From contig NZ_CP102604.1 of NCBI RefSeq assembly GCF_024707505.1, positions 3,844,001 through 3,908,000 of the forward strand: DNA of 64,000 nucleotides, read 5' to 3'. Below the pieces are notes generated by a model. That model was not told the DNA's origin. It ran no database searches and worked only from the letters and a program-made list of their open reading frames with translations. Source of the stretch: Pantoea sp. SOD02. Its GTDB lineage: Bacteria > Pseudomonadota > Gammaproteobacteria > Enterobacterales > Enterobacteriaceae. Shown here piece by piece: positions 1 through 8,648 of this stretch (positions are counted from its first letter, which is position 1; every line of letters starts with the position of its first letter). The translations under genes and the position numbers were made by a program.

Positions 1-310
1 TTTTGCCGTGCATCACCTGGCGCGCGCGCACCACCTTCGCTCCATAGGCTTGCGCAATCGCCTGATGCCCAAGGCAAACGCCAAGGATCGGCACGCACCC
101 GGCGAAATGGCGAATTGCCGCGAGCGAGATGCCAGATTGATCCGGCGTACACGGGCCCGGCGAAATCACCAGATGCGTCAGCGGCAGCGCTGCCATCTCT
201 TCCAGCGTAATGGCGTCATTGCGCACCACGCGCACCTCCGCGCCCAGTTCGCAAAAGTACTGATAGAGATTCCAGGTGAAGGAGTCGTAGTTATCGATTA
301 GCAGCAGCAT
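1..310 (-). CDS. pabA: Aminodeoxychorismate synthase glutamine amidotransferase subunit (partial)
   Basis: The first 103 residues of PabA read leftwards from an ATG at 310; the C-terminal half lies outside the window. PabA releases ammonia from glutamine for PabB, which makes 4-amino-4-deoxychorismate for folate. The class I glutamine amidotransferase signature is visible: an N-terminal [11 protein letters not shown], a [11 protein letters not shown] loop near residues 50-60, and the nucleophile elbow GVCLGHQ with Cys79. The catalytic His and Glu would be in the missing part. TrpG is a close paralogue, but the following fic-yhfG-ppiA order matches the pabA locus of E. coli. Confidence 0.95.
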   Translation of the reverse strand, partial: MLLLIDNYDSFTWNLYQYFCELGAEVRVVRNDAITLEEMAALPLTHLVISPGPCTPDQSGISLAAIRHFAGCVPILGVCLGHQAIAQAYGAKVVRARQVMHGK

Positions 311-351
311 AGCGCCCTCAGGCCAGTAAAAGCGACGCAATTCTACCCATT

Positions 352-945
352 TTAGTTCGCCGGGCTCACCACTTTCGCAAACTGCGCGGTAAGCGGCGCC
401 AGATCGCCTGCGACACCAGCCGAGATCGCGGCGCGCCACGCATCGCGTTCGAGTGTTTCCCACGCAAGCTGATAACCGGCATGCAGTGCCAGCTGCTCGA
501 AGAAGATGCGCTGCGCGCGGCCATTGCCGGCGCGGAACGGGTGCAGTACGAAGATCTCACAGTAATAATGCGCGATACGCGCCACGAAAACTTCCTGCTC
601 AAGGTCAGCCAGGCCGCGCTCTTCCTCCAGCGCCTGCATCAGCGTGTTGCCCTCTTTCTCGATGTACTCGCAATGACAATACGGCGTTTCATCGCGCCAG
701 ATATCGATGGTGCGCAATTCCCCCGCCCAGCTGTAGAGATCCTGAAACAGCCTGTGATGAATATGGCAAAGACGTGGCAAACCGATGCTGCGCTGGCCAA
801 GTTCTAACGTCGCCAGGCGCGCGGTGCTGAAAGCCAGTTCCGCTTTGCGCAGTTGGGCTTCATCATGAATATCGAGACGATTCTTCAGCACACTGTCGTT
901 GTGCCACAGATAGGGATCGCGAACCGCTAAGCTGTTATCCGCCAT
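352..945 (-). CDS. fic: Fic-domain protein (AMPylase-like toxin)
   Basis: A 197-residue class I Fic protein. Fic enzymes usually transfer AMP from ATP to target proteins. The Fic loop is [12 protein letters not shown] at residues 135-146: the catalytic His135, the anion-hole GNG and both arginines are present, but the acidic residue of the consensus HPFx(D/E)GNGRxxR, which holds Mg2+, is Ala139. The E. coli K-12 protein, as I recall it, is also degenerate here (HPFRVGSGLAQR). The gene overlaps yhfG by 11 bases, so the two are translated together. Its upstream half closely follows E. coli Fic (ELG..GLP..IH..L.QD...WAG.LR..DI). Whether it is catalytically active is open. Confidence 0.93.
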   Translation of the reverse strand: MADNSLAVRDPYLWHNDSVLKNRLDIHDEAQLRKAELAFSTARLATLELGQRSIGLPRLCHIHHRLFQDLYSWAGELRTIDIWRDETPYCHCEYIEKEGNTLMQALEEERGLADLEQEVFVARIAHYYCEIFVLHPFRAGNGRAQRIFFEQLALHAGYQLAWETLERDAWRAAISAGVAGDLAPLTAQFAKVVSPAN

Positions 946-1105
946 ATTGCCTCCTCAGTGACGCCAGGCGTTCTTCGGCATGTTCGGCCTCGATGAGCGG
1001 CTCACTGGACGTGTAACCGGCCAGTCGGCAGCTGGCTTGATAGCTCGCAGCACGGCGCTGCTGCCACAAGGTGGCTTTCTGTTTCTCGGTGAGTTTGCTG
1101 GTCAT
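935..1105 (-). CDS. yhfG: YhfG/FicA-type small antitoxin partner of Fic
   Basis: A 56-residue protein that starts at the ATG at 1105, behind a GGAG-like ribosome site (CCGGAGGCGCT), and ends inside the fic start region. It aligns end to end with E. coli YhfG (KLT-KQK--LW-----R---QAS-RL-G). In this family a conserved helix with (S/T)xxxE(G/N) obstructs the ATP site of Fic. Here the motif reads SCRLAG: Ser25 and Gly30 are kept, but the inhibitory glutamate (Glu28 of E. coli YhfG) is Ala29. Together with the missing acid in the Fic loop this suggests a pair that has drifted jointly. Confidence 0.9.
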   Translation of the reverse strand: MTSKLTEKQKATLWQQRRAASYQASCRLAGYTSSEPLIEAEHAEERLASLRRQYGG

Positions 1106-1172
1106 AGCGCCTCCGGCAAGCAGTGAGCCCTAAGTATAAGCAGCAATTTTTTGCTTTGCCGGAGTGCAAATG

Positions 1173-1196
1173 ACGCGCCAAAGGAAAATGGCGCGT
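1173..1196 (-). terminator. Stem-loop downstream of ppiA
   Basis: Eight-base arms ACGCGCCA and TGGCGCGT enclose an 8-base loop, starting 8 bases beyond the ppiA stop. There is no clear T tract on the transcribed strand, so it may be a weak terminator or an mRNA-stabilising 3' hairpin between ppiA and yhfG. Confidence 0.4.
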
Positions 1197-1203
1197 TTAA
1201 GAA

Positions 1204-1776
1204 TTAAGGCAGGACTTTGGCGGAGAGGATAACAATCGGTTTTGATGGCACATTTTGGTACGGACCGACATCTTTAGTCGGGACCTGCGCAATCTTGTCG
1301 ATCACATCCTGGCCTTTCACAACTTTACCAAACACCGCATACCCGAAATCACGCTGACCGTGATCGAGGAAAGCGTTATCGGCTACGTTGAGGAAGAACT
1401 GGCTGGTGGCGCTATCTTTATCTGCGGTACGCGCCATCGAAATGGTGCCGCGCAGATTACGCAAGCCGTTGTCGGCTTCGTTTTTGATCGGCGCTACCGT
1501 TTGCTTCTGCTGCATATCGGTAGTGAAACCGCCGCCCTGAATCATAAAACCAGGGATCACGCGGTGGAAAATGGTGTTGTTGTAGAAACCATTGTTGACG
1601 TAATCAACGAAGTTTTTCACCGAAACCGGGGCTTTCTGGTTGTTCAGTTCGAGTTCAATATTGCCTGCAGAAGTGGTGAGCAGCACATGTGGATCTCCTT
1701 TTGCGGCAAGCGCGGCAGAAGATACAGAAGAGAGCGCTAACAGGGCAACCGCCGCTGTCAAAGTACGTTTAAGCAT
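1204..1776 (-). CDS. ppiA: Periplasmic peptidyl-prolyl cis-trans isomerase A (cyclophilin)
   Basis: A 190-residue secreted cyclophilin that isomerises Xaa-Pro bonds in the periplasm. I chose the ATG at 1776 because it follows an AAGGAATC ribosome site and opens a classic signal peptide ([15 protein letters not shown]..., cleavage after ALA at about residue 24); a longer in-frame start at 1842 would bury the signal sequence. The cyclophilin core is plain: [15 protein letters not shown], the [13 protein letters not shown] segment, and [16 protein letters not shown]. It sits divergent from tsgA, as in E. coli, across an intergenic region with a good CRP-like site. Confidence 0.97.
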   Translation of the reverse strand: MLKRTLTAAVALLALSSVSSAALAAKGDPHVLLTTSAGNIELELNNQKAPVSVKNFVDYVNNGFYNNTIFHRVIPGFMIQGGGFTTDMQQKQTVAPIKNEADNGLRNLRGTISMARTADKDSATSQFFLNVADNAFLDHGQRDFGYAVFGKVVKGQDVIDKIAQVPTKDVGPYQNVPSKPIVILSAKVLP

Positions 1777-1912
1777 GAAAGATTCCTTACCATGGAGAGC
1801 TAGCTCAAAAACGAGATTGATTGTAAAGAGCATGTGATCCAAGAGCCAGCGTTTTACCGATATTTACGCGGATGTTGCTATTGTCATACTTTTGCCACCA
1901 CGCAATCATTTG

Positions 1913-1928
1913 CGTGACTAAAATCACA
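1913..1928. promoter_or_regulatory. CRP-like site between ppiA and tsgA
   Basis: CGTGA-N6-TCACA matches the CRP consensus TGTGA-N6-TCACA at 9 of 10 positions. It lies about 140 bases upstream of the ppiA start and 110 upstream of tsgA. E. coli ppiA is known to have CRP-responsive promoters, so ppiA is the likelier target. Confidence 0.6.
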
Positions 1929-2038
1929 CTCTCAATGAAATATTTCCGCCTTGTTACACTCGTTGTTTATTAAGATCACAGCAACACTTACAATTCATGA
2001 CACTTTTTGCCAATCTCGGCGCTTAACAGGTTCAGAAC

Positions 2039-3217
2039 ATGACAAACCGTAATCGCATTGGCCTTACCTGGATTAGCTATTTCTCCTATGCGCTCACCGG
2101 CGCACTGGTGATCGTTACCGGTATGGTGCTGGACAATATCGCGCAGTATTTCCAGCGCCCTATTTCAGAAATGAGCAACACCTTCACATTCCTTAATGCG
2201 GGCATTTTGGTGTCGGTGTTCCTGAACGCCTGGCTGATGGTGATTGTGCCGTTGAAGCGCCAGTTGATCTTTGGCTTCGTGCTGATGATCCTCGCCGTTG
2301 CGGGTCTGATGACCAGCCACGATCTCACCGTCTTCTCGCTGTGCATGTTCATCCTCGGCGTGGTGAGCGGCATCACCATGTCGATTGGTACCTTCCTGAT
2401 CACCCATCTTTACGATGGTCGTCAGCGCGGCGCACGTCTGCTGTTTACCGATTCGTTCTTCAGCATGGCAGGCACCATCTTCCCGATCATCGCCGGTATT
2501 CTGCTGGCGCGCGCGCTGCCGTGGTATTGGGTTTACGCCTGCATCGGCATCATTTATGTCGCCATCTTTGTGCTGACGCTATTCATTGAGTTCCCGGTGC
2601 TGAAAAGCGAAGCGGCTAAGCCAGGCGTTGAGAAAGAGAAATGGGGCATCGGCGTGCTGTTCCTGTCGATTGCGGCGCTGTGCTACATCCTCGGTCAGCT
2701 CGGCTTTATTTCATGGGTGCCGGAATATGCCACCAAATCGATGGGCATGGATATCGCCGCTGCCGGTCAGCTGGTGGGTAACTTCTGGACCGCGTACATG
2801 GTCGGCATGTGGGTGTTCAGCTTCGTGCTGCGCTTCTTCGATCTGCAGCGCATCCTGATGGTGCTGGCCGCGCTGGCAACCGGTTTGATGTACTGGTTTG
2901 TCACCTCTAAAGACGCCAGCATGCTGCACTGGATCATCATGACACTGGGCTTCAGCTCAAGCGCGATTTACACCACCATCATCACGCTGGGTTCGCTGCA
3001 AACCAAGGTCTCTTCACCGAAGCTGGTGAACTTCATCCTGACCTGCGGCACCGTCGGCACTATGCTGACGTTCGTGGTAACCGGCCCAATCGTGGCGCAA
3101 GGTGGCGCACATGCCGCGCTCTCTACCGCTAACGGTTTGTACGCCGTGGTGTTTGTGATGTGTGTTCTGCTCGGCTTTGTGACCAAACATCGCCAGCACG
3201 GCCACGTAACGCACTAA
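2039..3217 (+). CDS. tsgA: TsgA-type major facilitator superfamily transporter
   Basis: A 392-residue MFS protein with about 12 hydrophobic membrane segments, matching the TsgA family in length (E. coli about 393). The start at 2039 gives [22 protein letters not shown], the expected N-terminus, preceded by CAGG at a suitable distance. TsgA was named from a tellurite/selenite-related phenotype in Salmonella; its physiological substrate is not established. It is transcribed rightwards, divergent from ppiA and convergent with codA, with a strong hairpin just beyond the stop codon. In E. coli nirB follows directly; here codA is interposed. Confidence 0.93.
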   Translation: MTNRNRIGLTWISYFSYALTGALVIVTGMVLDNIAQYFQRPISEMSNTFTFLNAGILVSVFLNAWLMVIVPLKRQLIFGFVLMILAVAGLMTSHDLTVFSLCMFILGVVSGITMSIGTFLITHLYDGRQRGARLLFTDSFFSMAGTIFPIIAGILLARALPWYWVYACIGIIYVAIFVLTLFIEFPVLKSEAAKPGVEKEKWGIGVLFLSIAALCYILGQLGFISWVPEYATKSMGMDIAAAGQLVGNFWTAYMVGMWVFSFVLRFFDLQRILMVLAALATGLMYWFVTSKDASMLHWIIMTLGFSSSAIYTTIITLGSLQTKVSSPKLVNFILTCGTVGTMLTFVVTGPIVAQGGAHAALSTANGLYAVVFVMCVLLGFVTKHRQHGHVTH

Positions 3218-3224
3218 GTTTGAT

Positions 3225-3244
3225 GGGCGGACCTCGGTCCGCCC
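3225..3244 (+). terminator. Hairpin between convergent tsgA and codA
   Basis: Perfect 8-base arms GGGCGGAC and GTCCGCCC around a CTCG tetraloop, 7 bases after the tsgA stop and 6 before the codA stop. There is only a weak T-rich tail, but placement between convergent genes favours a shared terminator. Confidence 0.65.
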
Positions 3245-3250
3245 TGCTCC

Positions 3251-4534
3251 TCAGCGTTTGAAGGTTACCGCTTCTTTTTCCGCTAAATAGATCTCGCTGC
3301 TGGCGGGCTGCGTCGCTGCCACCAACACGCCTTTCCGCAGTGAATAACGTACCGGCACCTGACGCCGCACCGCATCAAATCCACTCTCCGCCGGCAGAAT
3401 AATCAAACTGGCATCATTACCTGCCTCAATACCGTAATTCGCCAGCTGCATGGTTTTGGCGCTGTTCGCGGTAATCAGCTGCAAACCATTATCAATCTGC
3501 TCGTAGCCCATCAGCTGACAGACATGCAATCCCATATGCAGTACCTGCAACATGCTGGCAGTGCCGAGCGGATACCAGGGATCGAACACATCATCGTGCC
3601 CGAAACAGACGTTGATGTTTGCTTCCAGCAGCTCTTTCACCCGCGTGATGCCACGACGTTTCGGATAGCTATCAAAGCGCCCTTGCAGGTGGATATTCAC
3701 CAGCGGATTGGCAACAAAGTTGATATTTGAGAGCTTGAGCAGACGGAACAGCCGCGAAGTATAGGCATTATTGTATGAGTGCATCGCCGTGGTGTGGCTG
3801 GCGGTGACGCGCTCGCCGTTGCCATCACGGTGCGCCAGCGCCGCCACGGTTTCCACAAAGCGCGACTGCTCATCGTCGATCTCGTCGCAGTGCACATCCA
3901 CCAGCCGATCGTAGCGATTAGCCAGCGCAAAGGTTTTATGCAGCGACTCCACGCCATATTCGCGAGTGAATTCGTAGTGCGGAATCGCGCCCACCACATC
4001 CGCGCCCATGCGCAGCGCCTCTTCCAGCAACGCTTCGCCGTTGGGATAAGAGAGAATGCCTTCCTGCGGAAACGCCACAATCTGGATGTCGATCCACGGC
4101 GCCATTTCCGCTTTCACTTCCAGCATCGCTTTTAACGCGGTGAGCGTGGGATCGGAGACATCCACGTGAGTACGCACATGCTGAATGCCGTTGGCGATTT
4201 GCCACTTCAAGGTTTGCTGCGCGCGCTGTTTCACATCGTCATGGCTCAGCAGCGCTTTGCGCTCCGCCCAGCGTTCGATGCCTTCAAACAGCGTGCCGGA
4301 TTGGTTCCACGCGGGTTCGCCGGCGGTTTGCGTGGTGTCGAGGTGAATATGCGGCTCGATAAACGGTGCGCTCGCCAGTCCGCCCTGCGCATCAAGCGCG
4401 TCTGGCTGTGCTGCGGTTTGCGGCGGCTGCGGGCGAATCTGCGCAATCTTGCCGTTATCGATTTCGATCTGCCACAAGCCCTGCTGGCCCGCTAAGCGCA
4501 GGTTGTTGATCCACTTCAGTGACGGGTTTGCCAT
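3251..4534 (-). CDS. codA: Cytosine deaminase
   Basis: A 427-residue amidohydrolase, the same length as E. coli CodA and alignable throughout. It deaminates cytosine to uracil for pyrimidine salvage. Metal-site motifs are present: EPHIHLD (first His pair), [11 protein letters not shown] (His and catalytic Glu), SHTTAMHSY, and [12 protein letters not shown] (metal Asp). The start at 4534 is chosen for its AGGAG site 6 bases upstream; the longer in-frame start at 4645 would run through a repeat element. There is no codB permease beside it, unlike the E. coli codBA operon, so cytosine uptake must be encoded elsewhere. Confidence 0.95.
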   Translation of the reverse strand: MANPSLKWINNLRLAGQQGLWQIEIDNGKIAQIRPQPPQTAAQPDALDAQGGLASAPFIEPHIHLDTTQTAGEPAWNQSGTLFEGIERWAERKALLSHDDVKQRAQQTLKWQIANGIQHVRTHVDVSDPTLTALKAMLEVKAEMAPWIDIQIVAFPQEGILSYPNGEALLEEALRMGADVVGAIPHYEFTREYGVESLHKTFALANRYDRLVDVHCDEIDDEQSRFVETVAALAHRDGNGERVTASHTTAMHSYNNAYTSRLFRLLKLSNINFVANPLVNIHLQGRFDSYPKRRGITRVKELLEANINVCFGHDDVFDPWYPLGTASMLQVLHMGLHVCQLMGYEQIDNGLQLITANSAKTMQLANYGIEAGNDASLIILPAESGFDAVRRQVPVRYSLRKGVLVAATQPASSEIYLAEKEAVTFKR

Positions 4535-4589
4535 GCCGTACTCCTGTAAAACACAAAACCTAAAACTAGCATGAAAAAGGAAAACCAAC

Positions 4590-4611
4590 GTAGGGTTGCC
4601 GCGTATGGCGT
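4590..4611 (+). repeat. Degenerate copy of the GTAG hairpin repeat
   Basis: GTAGGGTTGCC followed by ATGGCG resembles the left part of the dispersed hairpin family, with an imperfect right arm. It is included because two good copies follow within 90 bases. Confidence 0.35.
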
Positions 4612-4636
4612 AAGGCTTGTCAGATAAGCGTAAATC

Positions 4637-4660
4637 GGTCGCCATGAATGGCGACCCTAC
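4637..4660 (-). repeat. GTAG hairpin repeat (left partner of a pair)
   Basis: Arms GGTCGCCAT and ATGGCGACC separated by GA, ending in CTAC (GTAG on the minus strand). It faces the next copy with 9 bases between the two GTAG feet. Confidence 0.8.
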
Positions 4661-4669
4661 GGTGATTTT

Positions 4670-4693
4670 GTAGGGTGCGCATTCATGCGCACC
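4670..4693 (+). repeat. GTAG hairpin repeat with swapped arm bases (right partner)
   Basis: GTAG foot then arms GGTGCGCAT and ATGCGCACC around TC. Compared with the common form, both arms differ at the same paired positions, so base pairing is kept. Confidence 0.8.
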
Positions 4694-4805
4694 TGGTTAC
4701 ATATGCAATTTATTGCTTAACTGAGCGGCATTACGCCATTTATGGCAACCAGAACAATAATCAACCAAATAAGCCACTTAACTAATTCGTTCAAAATCAG
4801 CCACA

Positions 4806-4821
4806 TACCTCAAAATGGGTA
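4806..4821. promoter_or_regulatory. NarL/NarP 7-2-7 site of the nirB promoter
   Basis: TACCTCA-AA-ATGGGTA is an inverted pair of heptamers with the 2-base spacing preferred by both NarL and NarP; the right heptamer fits the consensus TACYYMT exactly and the left misses one base. Its centre is 28 bases upstream of the FNR site centre, the same spacing as in the E. coli nirB promoter (-69.5 versus -41.5). Confidence 0.8.
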
Positions 4822-4834
4822 TATAGGGGCGCGC

Positions 4835-4848
4835 TTGATGTACATCAA
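4835..4848. promoter_or_regulatory. FNR site of the nirB promoter
   Basis: TTGATGTACATCAA is a perfect match to the FNR consensus TTGAT-N4-ATCAA. If centred at -41.5 as in E. coli, transcription would start near 4883. Confidence 0.9.
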
Positions 4849-4869
4849 TAAGCGCCAAAAGCGCCGCGT

Positions 4870-4875
4870 TAAGGT
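4870..4875 (+). promoter_or_regulatory. Probable -10 element of the nirB promoter
   Basis: TAAGGT in the context GTTAAGGTAGGCG, which closely resembles the E. coli nirB promoter as I remember it, and lies at the distance from the FNR site expected for a class II FNR-activated promoter. Confidence 0.6.
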
Positions 4876-4906
4876 AGGCGCAGATACCGCAATTTTTGAG
4901 GCAAGC

Positions 4907-7447
4907 ATGAGCAAGCACAGTGTCGTTATTATTGGCAACGGCATGGTCGGCCACCGCTTTATAGAAGAACTTATCGACAAAGATCAATCCAGTGAGTTTG
5001 CGATAACCGTTTTCTGTGAAGAACCTCGCGTCGCCTATGACCGCGTCCACCTTTCCGCCTATTTTTCCCATCACACCGCCGAAGAACTCTCGCTGGTTCG
5101 CGAAGGATATTACGAAAAGCATCAGGTTAATCTGCTGCTCGGCGAACGTGCCATCACCATCAACCGCGACGAAAAACTGATTCACTCGAATACCGGTCGC
5201 GCGGTGCATTACGACACGCTGATTTTCGCCACCGGCTCTTATCCGTGGATTCCACCGATTAAAGGCGCGGAAGGCAGCGATTGCTATGTCTATCGCACCA
5301 TTGAAGATCTCAACGCCATTGAAGCCTGTTCACGCCGCAGCAAACGCGGCGCGGTGATTGGCGGCGGCCTGTTAGGGCTGGAAGCGGCAGGCGCGCTGAA
5401 AAACCTTGGCGTCGAAACCCACGTCATTGAGTTCGCGCCGGTGCTGATGGCGGAACAGCTCGATCCTCAAGGTGGCGAGCAGCTGCGCCGTAAGATTGAG
5501 CAGATGGGCGTGCGCGTTCATACCGGTAAAAACACCCAGCAAATCGTCCATCACCCACAAGGCGGTAAAACGCTGGAGTTTGCTGACGGCAGCGCGCTGG
5601 ATGTCGATTTCATTGTCTTCTCCACCGGCATTCGCCCGCAGGACAAGCTGGCTAAACAGTGCGGCCTGCAGCTTGGCGCACGCGGCGGTATCGCCATTGA
5701 CGATCACTGCCAGACCAGCGATACAAACATCTTCGCCATCGGTGAATGTGCCGCCTGGCAGAACCGTATTTATGGCTTAGTCGCGCCAGGCTACAAGATG
5801 GCGCAAGTCGCCAGCGACCGGCTGGTTGGCCGCGATAACGCGTTTGCCGGAGCGGATATGAGCGCCAAGCTGAAACTGCTGGGCGTTGATGTCGGTGGCA
5901 TTGGTGATGCGCATGGCCGCACGCCGGGCGCGCGTAGCTTCGTGTGGCTCGACGAGCAGAAAAATATCTATAAGCGCCTGATCGTCAGCGAAGATAACCG
6001 CACGCTGCTCGGCGCGGTATTAGTCGGTGATACCAGCGATTACGGCAATCTGCTGCAGCTGGCGCTGAATAACATCGCGTTACCGGAAAATCCGGCCTTG
6101 CTGATCCTGCCCGCAGGCAGCGGCGAGAAGCCGGTGATGGGCGCTGATGCGCTGCCGGACAGCGCGCAAATCTGCTCCTGCTTCGACGTCAGCAAAGGCG
6201 ATATCGTCAAAGCGGTGCAAGGCGGTTGCCACACCGTCGCGGCGCTGAAAACCGAAACCCGCGCCGGAACCGGCTGCGGCGGCTGTATTCCGTTGATTAC
6301 TCAGGTGCTGAATGCTGAACTGAGCCGTCAGGGCATCGAGGTCAACAATCATTTGTGCGCGCATTTCCCTTACTCGCGTCAGGAGTTGTATCACCTGATT
6401 CGCGTGGAAGAGATCACTTCGTTCGACGCGCTACTGGCGAAATATGGTCAGGGCTACGGCTGCGAAGTGTGTAAACCGACGGTCGGTTCGCTGCTGGCGT
6501 CCTGCTGGAATGAATATGTGCTGAAGCCACAGCTCGCGCCGCTGCAGGACAGCAACGACTTGTTCCTCGGCAATATCCAGAAAGACGGCACTTACTCAGT
6601 GATCCCGCGTTCGGCCGGTGGCGAAATCACGCCGGAAGGATTGATGGCGATTGGCGCCGTAGCGCGGCAGTACAATCTCTACACCAAAATCACCGGCTCG
6701 CAGCGTATTGGCCTGTTTGGTGCGCAGCGCGACGATCTGCCGGCTATCTGGACGCAGCTGATTGATGCCGGTTTTGAAACCGGACAAGCGTATGCCAAAG
6801 CGCTGCGCATGGCGAAAACCTGCGTCGGCAGCGTCTGGTGCCGCTTTGGCGTGGGCGACAGCCTCGGCTTCGGCATTGAGCTGGAGCATCGCTACAAAGG
6901 CATTCGCACCCCGCACAAGATGAAGTTTGGCGTCTCCGGCTGCACGCGAGAATGCGCCGAAGCGCAGGGCAAAGACGTTGGCATCATCGCCACCGAGAAA
7001 GGCTGGAACCTGTATGTGTGCGGCAACGGCGGCATGAAGCCACGTCACGCCGATTTGCTGGCCGCCGATCTCGATCGCGATACGCTGCTGCGCTACCTCG
7101 ACCGCTTCATGATGTTCTACATCCGCACCGGCGACCGCCTGCAGCGCACCTCGCTGTGGCTGGAAAGCATGGACGGCGGCATTGATTATCTGCGCAGCGT
7201 GATTATCGATGACAAACTCGGCCTGAATTCACAGCTGGAAACGGAGCTGGCGCGTCTGCGCGCGGCGGTGGAATGTGAGTGGACCGCAACGGTGCAGGAT
7301 CCACAACAGCAGCGCCACTTCAGCACCTTTATCAACAGCGATCGGCGCGATCCGCTGGTGCAGCATATCAACCAACGCGATCAGCATCGTCCGGCGCAAC
7401 CCGCCGAGCGCATTGCGGTCACTCTGATTGAGGAGATCGACGCATGA
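4907..7447 (+). CDS. nirB: NADH-dependent nitrite reductase, large subunit
   Basis: An 846-residue cytoplasmic enzyme that reduces nitrite to ammonia with NADH; length equals the E. coli protein within one residue. The start at 4907 gives MSKHSVVIIGNGMVGHRFIE and has GAGG upstream; the open frame back to 4742 covers the promoter and is not used. Order of domains: FAD/NADH oxidoreductase (GNGMVG; GGGLLGLEAAG), a BFD-like [2Fe-2S] segment (CSCFDVSKGDIV...GCGGCIP), then two sulfite/nitrite reductase repeats with TCVGSVWCRFG and SGCTRECAEAQ, which carry the siroheme and [4Fe-4S] cysteines. It overlaps nirD by 4 bases. FNR and NarL/NarP sites upstream indicate anaerobic, nitrate/nitrite-responsive expression. 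Confidence 0.98.
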   Translation: MSKHSVVIIGNGMVGHRFIEELIDKDQSSEFAITVFCEEPRVAYDRVHLSAYFSHHTAEELSLVREGYYEKHQVNLLLGERAITINRDEKLIHSNTGRAVHYDTLIFATGSYPWIPPIKGAEGSDCYVYRTIEDLNAIEACSRRSKRGAVIGGGLLGLEAAGALKNLGVETHVIEFAPVLMAEQLDPQGGEQLRRKIEQMGVRVHTGKNTQQIVHHPQGGKTLEFADGSALDVDFIVFSTGIRPQDKLAKQCGLQLGARGGIAIDDHCQTSDTNIFAIGECAAWQNRIYGLVAPGYKMAQVASDRLVGRDNAFAGADMSAKLKLLGVDVGGIGDAHGRTPGARSFVWLDEQKNIYKRLIVSEDNRTLLGAVLVGDTSDYGNLLQLALNNIALPENPALLILPAGSGEKPVMGADALPDSAQICSCFDVSKGDIVKAVQGGCHTVAALKTETRAGTGCGGCIPLITQVLNAELSRQGIEVNNHLCAHFPYSRQELYHLIRVEEITSFDALLAKYGQGYGCEVCKPTVGSLLASCWNEYVLKPQLAPLQDSNDLFLGNIQKDGTYSVIPRSAGGEITPEGLMAIGAVARQYNLYTKITGSQRIGLFGAQRDDLPAIWTQLIDAGFETGQAYAKALRMAKTCVGSVWCRFGVGDSLGFGIELEHRYKGIRTPHKMKFGVSGCTRECAEAQGKDVGIIATEKGWNLYVCGNGGMKPRHADLLAADLDRDTLLRYLDRFMMFYIRTGDRLQRTSLWLESMDGGIDYLRSVIIDDKLGLNSQLETELARLRAAVECEWTATVQDPQQQRHFSTFINSDRRDPLVQHINQRDQHRPAQPAERIAVTLIEEIDA

Positions 7448-7770
7448 GCCAGTGGCATTCGGTGTGTGAACTCAGCCAAATTCTGCCTGCGACCGGCGTA
7501 TGCGCGCTGATCAACGGCCAGCAGATTGCTATCTTTCGTCCGCATGACGATGAGCAACTCTACGCCTTAAGCAATATCGATCCTTTCGCCCAGGCCAGCG
7601 TGTTATCACGCGGCCTGATTGCGGAGCACCAGCAGGCGCTGTGGGTGGCAAGTCCACTGAAGAAACAGCGCTTCCGCCTGAACGATGGCCTTTGTCTGGA
7701 AGACGAAGCGCGCTCGGTGGCGAGCTATCCGGTGCGCGTTAGCGATGGCAAGGTCGAGATCTGCGCCTGA
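7444..7770 (+). CDS. nirD: NADH-dependent nitrite reductase, small subunit
   Basis: A 108-residue protein with a Rieske-like fold but, as in E. coli NirD, without the Rieske Cys-His ligands (no CxH...CxxH pattern is seen). It is required for NirB activity. Conserved features include the DEQLYALSNIDPFAQASVLSRGLI segment and LNDGLCLEDE. The ATGA overlap with nirB indicates translational coupling, and nirC follows 30 bases later. Confidence 0.95.
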   Translation: MSQWHSVCELSQILPATGVCALINGQQIAIFRPHDDEQLYALSNIDPFAQASVLSRGLIAEHQQALWVASPLKKQRFRLNDGLCLEDEARSVASYPVRVSDGKVEICA

Positions 7771-7800
7771 CAGCATTCCTTCACTTTATGAGACGTCACT

Positions 7801-8604
7801 ATGTTTACTGACACCCTGAATAAATGCGCCGCCAACGCGGCGCGCATTGTGCGTACGGCGCAGCACAGCCCGCTGGCCTTCTGGATCAGCTCGGCGATGG
7901 CGGGCGCCTATGTTGGCCTGGCGATTATCCTGATCTTCACGCTCGGTAATCTGGTCGAACCGGCTTATCGTCCGCTGCTGATGGGAGCGACTTTCGGTAT
8001 CGCCTTAACGCTGGTGATCATCGCCGGTTCCGAGCTGTTCACCGGTCACACCATGTTCCTGACCATCGGCGTGAAAGCGGGCAGCATCAAGCAAGGTCAG
8101 ATGTGGTGCGTGCTGCCGCAAACCTGGCTGGGTAATCTTATCGGTTCAGTATTGGTCGCACTGATTTATTACTATGCGGCAGGTCCGCTGCTGCCGAATG
8201 CCGGATCGCTGCTGCACAGCGCGGCACTGGCGAAAACCACGCAGCCAGCCATGGCGCTGTTCTTTAAAGGCGCGCTGTGTAACTGGCTGGTTTGTCTGGC
8301 GATTTGGATGGCGGTGCGTACCGAAGGAACGGCGAAATTCATCGCCATCTGGTGGTGTTTGCTGGCGTTCATCGCTTCCGGCTACGAACACTCGATTGCC
8401 AATATGACGGTCTTTGCGCTGTCGTGGTTTGGTCAGCATAATGCGGACTTCACAATGAGCGGCATCGGCCACAACTTGCTGTGGGTGACGCTGGGCAATA
8501 TGTTCTCCGGCATGGTGCTGATGGGCCTCGGTTATTGGTACGCCACACCGCAGGCGCAGCGCCCGCAGGCCGAAGCGCAAGCCGCGCCGCTTAAAACGGC
8601 ATAA
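7801..8604 (+). CDS. nirC: Nitrite transporter, formate/nitrite transporter family
   Basis: A 267-residue inner-membrane channel of the FNT family (E. coli NirC 268). Six membrane segments are visible, with FNT signatures such as GSELFTGHTMFL, the pore-lining KGALCNWLVCLAIWMA, and SGYEHSIANMTVF. It carries nitrite across the inner membrane for NirBD. The start lies behind GAGACG, a weak ribosome site. A hairpin with a T tract follows the stop, before cysG. Confidence 0.96.
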   Translation: MFTDTLNKCAANAARIVRTAQHSPLAFWISSAMAGAYVGLAIILIFTLGNLVEPAYRPLLMGATFGIALTLVIIAGSELFTGHTMFLTIGVKAGSIKQGQMWCVLPQTWLGNLIGSVLVALIYYYAAGPLLPNAGSLLHSAALAKTTQPAMALFFKGALCNWLVCLAIWMAVRTEGTAKFIAIWWCLLAFIASGYEHSIANMTVFALSWFGQHNADFTMSGIGHNLLWVTLGNMFSGMVLMGLGYWYATPQAQRPQAEAQAAPLKTA

Positions 8605-8614
8605 CACTTTTTCA

Positions 8615-8637
8615 GCCCGCCTTGCGCGGGCTTTTTT
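8615..8637 (+). terminator. Rho-independent terminator after nirC
   Basis: GCCCGC and GCGGGC arms around a 5-base loop, followed by six T residues. It separates nirBDC from cysG, though read-through is likely because CysG supplies siroheme to NirB. Confidence 0.8.
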
Positions 8638-8648
8638 CAGGATGAGCT

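Noticed and set aside
4742..4906. N-terminal extension of nirB
   Set aside because: The frame is open but covers the NarL and FNR sites and the -10 element; the start at 4907 has a ribosome site and the family N-terminus.
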